This document shows positions 5,755 through 6,783 of a stretch of 6,783 bases of DNA, in pieces. The translations under genes and the position numbers were made by a program. The DNA is taken from the NCBI GenBank assembly GCA_002436115.1, contig DIXV01000024.1, positions 3,097 through 9,879 on the forward strand, read 5' to 3'. The notes beneath the pieces are model-generated. The model searched no databases. It was not told where the DNA came from and saw nothing but the letters and a program-made list of their open reading frames with translations. Within the stretch, counting starts at the first letter, position 1. Every line of letters begins with the position of its first letter. The stretch comes from Streptococcus sp. UBA6071 (GTDB lineage: Bacteria; Bacillota; Bacilli; Lactobacillales; Streptococcaceae).

Positions 5755-6624
5755 ATGAATGTATTAACAACTTACAAAGAATTCGACAGCAATAACTTTG
5801 ATCTCAATGTTGACCATTACGGTGCTGAGGTCTGTGATAGCAACTATTGCTTTGGACCAACTATCCGTGATAACTATGTTTTACACTTTATTGTTAACGG
5901 TAAGGGGCAATTTACCATAAACGGGCAGACAACCACATTAAAGGAAGGTGACTTTTTTATTCTACCAAAAAATCAGGTCACTTTCTATCAGGCTGACGAA
6001 ACAGAGCCTTGGTCCTATCTCTGGGTGGGTTTTGGTGGTTCTAGAGCCGAAAGTATTCTTCACCAGACAAGCCTTCTTGACCACTATTACTGCCATTCTA
6101 GCTTATCCTCGAAAATTTTGGACCAGATGATGACCTTGTTGCAGTTTTCTAATCAAGAAATGAATGCTGTTAATGAATTACGCTTGGTTGGCGAACTCTA
6201 TAAACTCCTAGCCTTTCTTATGGAAGAATTTCCAACAACAAATGACACCACCACACTCACTAAAAACTACATCAAGCAGACATTAAAAATGATACATACC
6301 CAATATGACTCTCCTCTAAAAGTAAATGATATCGCTCAAAAACTCAATTTAAACCGAAGCTACCTCTATAAAATCTTCAAAGAACAAGTCGGTTGTTCGA
6401 TCAAAGAGTATCTCCTACAAGTTAAAATGGAAAAGAGTGCTGATTTAATCTTGAATCCTAATCTCAGCATCTCAGAGGTATCTAATTCTGTCGGTTTCCA
6501 AGATCCCTTGGTTTTTAGCAAAACCTTTAAAAAGCACTTTCAGCTTAGCCCTAGCTATTATCGTAAAAGACACATGAAAAGCACATCAAAATCGGCAGTT
6601 ATTCATCCGACACCTAACTCTTAG
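5755..6624 (+). CDS. msmR: AraC-family transcriptional regulator of the msm operon
   Basis: This is the probable sugar-responsive activator of the divergent aga-msmEFG-gtfA operon; the S. pneumoniae counterpart is RafR. The 289 residues divide into an N-terminal cupin-type sensing domain (about 15-100; see VLHFIVNGKGQFTINGQ at 42-58, followed by EGDFFILPKN), a linker helix region (about 115-160) and a C-terminal AraC DNA-binding domain (about 170-272). The first helix-turn-helix is near VNDIAQKLNLNRSYLYKIF (190-208). The second is near ISEVSNSVGFQDPLVFSKTF (239-258) and is followed by the family signature ending SPSYYRKR (265-272). A 17-residue polar tail follows. The ATG at 5755 has GAGG at 5744-5747, seven bases upstream. 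The substrate or inducer cannot be read from the sequence; raffinose, melibiose or a breakdown product is inferred from context. All parts of the family fold are present and the frame is intact. Confidence 0.93.
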   Translation: MNVLTTYKEFDSNNFDLNVDHYGAEVCDSNYCFGPTIRDNYVLHFIVNGKGQFTINGQTTTLKEGDFFILPKNQVTFYQADETEPWSYLWVGFGGSRAESILHQTSLLDHYYCHSSLSSKILDQMMTLLQFSNQEMNAVNELRLVGELYKLLAFLMEEFPTTNDTTTLTKNYIKQTLKMIHTQYDSPLKVNDIAQKLNLNRSYLYKIFKEQVGCSIKEYLLQVKMEKSADLILNPNLSISEVSNSVGFQDPLVFSKTFKKHFQLSPSYYRKRHMKSTSKSAVIHPTPNS

Positions 6625-6783
6625 GAACATCTGCCTCTGAATCCCTTTCGCATTATTAATGATTGTGACGAGCCACTAGCCCAAAGCTACTGGTTTTAAT
6701 CCTTTCCAACCACCTCCACCTGTTCCTGTTATCCAAAGTCCTTGAATAACCGTTTATGAACAGCTCAATACAAAGCTAGGTAA
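6625..6783. other. Tail of the window with no recognised gene
   Basis: Apart from the msmR terminator I see no gene here. The minus strand from 6753 to 6676 is open for 25 codons and reads ITGTGGGGWKGLKPVALG before TAG, but it has an in-frame stop just upstream and no start codon. It may be chance, or the worn-down end of a small Gly-rich peptide gene entering from the right. Confidence 0.4.
6671..6700 (+). terminator. Probable intrinsic terminator after msmR
   Basis: CCACTAGC (6673-6680) pairs with GCTACTGG (6686-6693) with one C-C mismatch around a CCAAA loop; A-U and G-U pairs extend the stem by two. TTTTAAT follows. The interrupted stem and short T-run make it a modest terminator, 47 bases after the msmR stop. 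Confidence 0.45.

Noticed and set aside
5948..6130. A 60-codon plus-strand frame inside msmR
   Set aside because: It is an alternative frame within the MsmR sensing and linker region; the MsmR frame is intact and conserved in character.
6650..6665. A short AT-rich near-palindrome (ATTATTAATGAT) after msmR
   Set aside because: Too short and AT-rich to stand out from chance, with no T-tract or nearby gene it could control.

Overview
This window is most of a streptococcal multiple-sugar-metabolism (msm, also called raf) locus, the system that imports and breaks down raffinose-type alpha-galactosides. The gene order, the close resemblance of the sucrose phosphorylase fragment to the Streptococcus mutans GtfA sequence as I remember it, the moderately low GC content, the strong AGGAGG-type ribosome binding sites and the cre-like site all point to a Streptococcus. 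I cannot name the species from sequence alone.

Layout. Five genes read on the minus strand as one likely operon, in transcription order: aga (alpha-galactosidase, 5634-3469), msmE (sugar-binding lipoprotein, 3459-2215), msmF (permease, 2133-1258), msmG (permease, 1246-416) and gtfA (sucrose phosphorylase, from 355, cut off by the window edge). One gene reads on the plus strand: msmR (5755-6624), an AraC-type regulator divergent from aga. The 120-base aga/msmR gap holds two face-to-face extended -10 promoters, a one-mismatch cre (CcpA) site inside the aga promoter, and a pair of GAAACAT repeats exactly 21 bp apart that look like the MsmR operator. After msmR (6625-6783) there is a probable weak terminator and no convincing gene.

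How the genes work together. MsmE captures the oligosaccharide outside the cell and MsmF/MsmG move it through the membrane. The ATPase that powers them is not in the window; in related streptococci it is MsmK, encoded after gtfA. Aga removes galactose from raffinose, melibiose or stachyose in the cytoplasm. The sucrose released from raffinose is split by GtfA with phosphate into glucose-1-phosphate and fructose. MsmR would switch the operon on when substrate is present, and CcpA would switch it off when glucose is available.

The catabolic system itself is well known. The less ordinary material is in the non-coding DNA: the compact divergent control region, a terminator-like hairpin with a six-T tract between msmE and msmF, and a pair of mutually exclusive hairpins between msmG and gtfA. 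I found no sign of a wholly new system, mobile element, CRISPR array or RNA gene.
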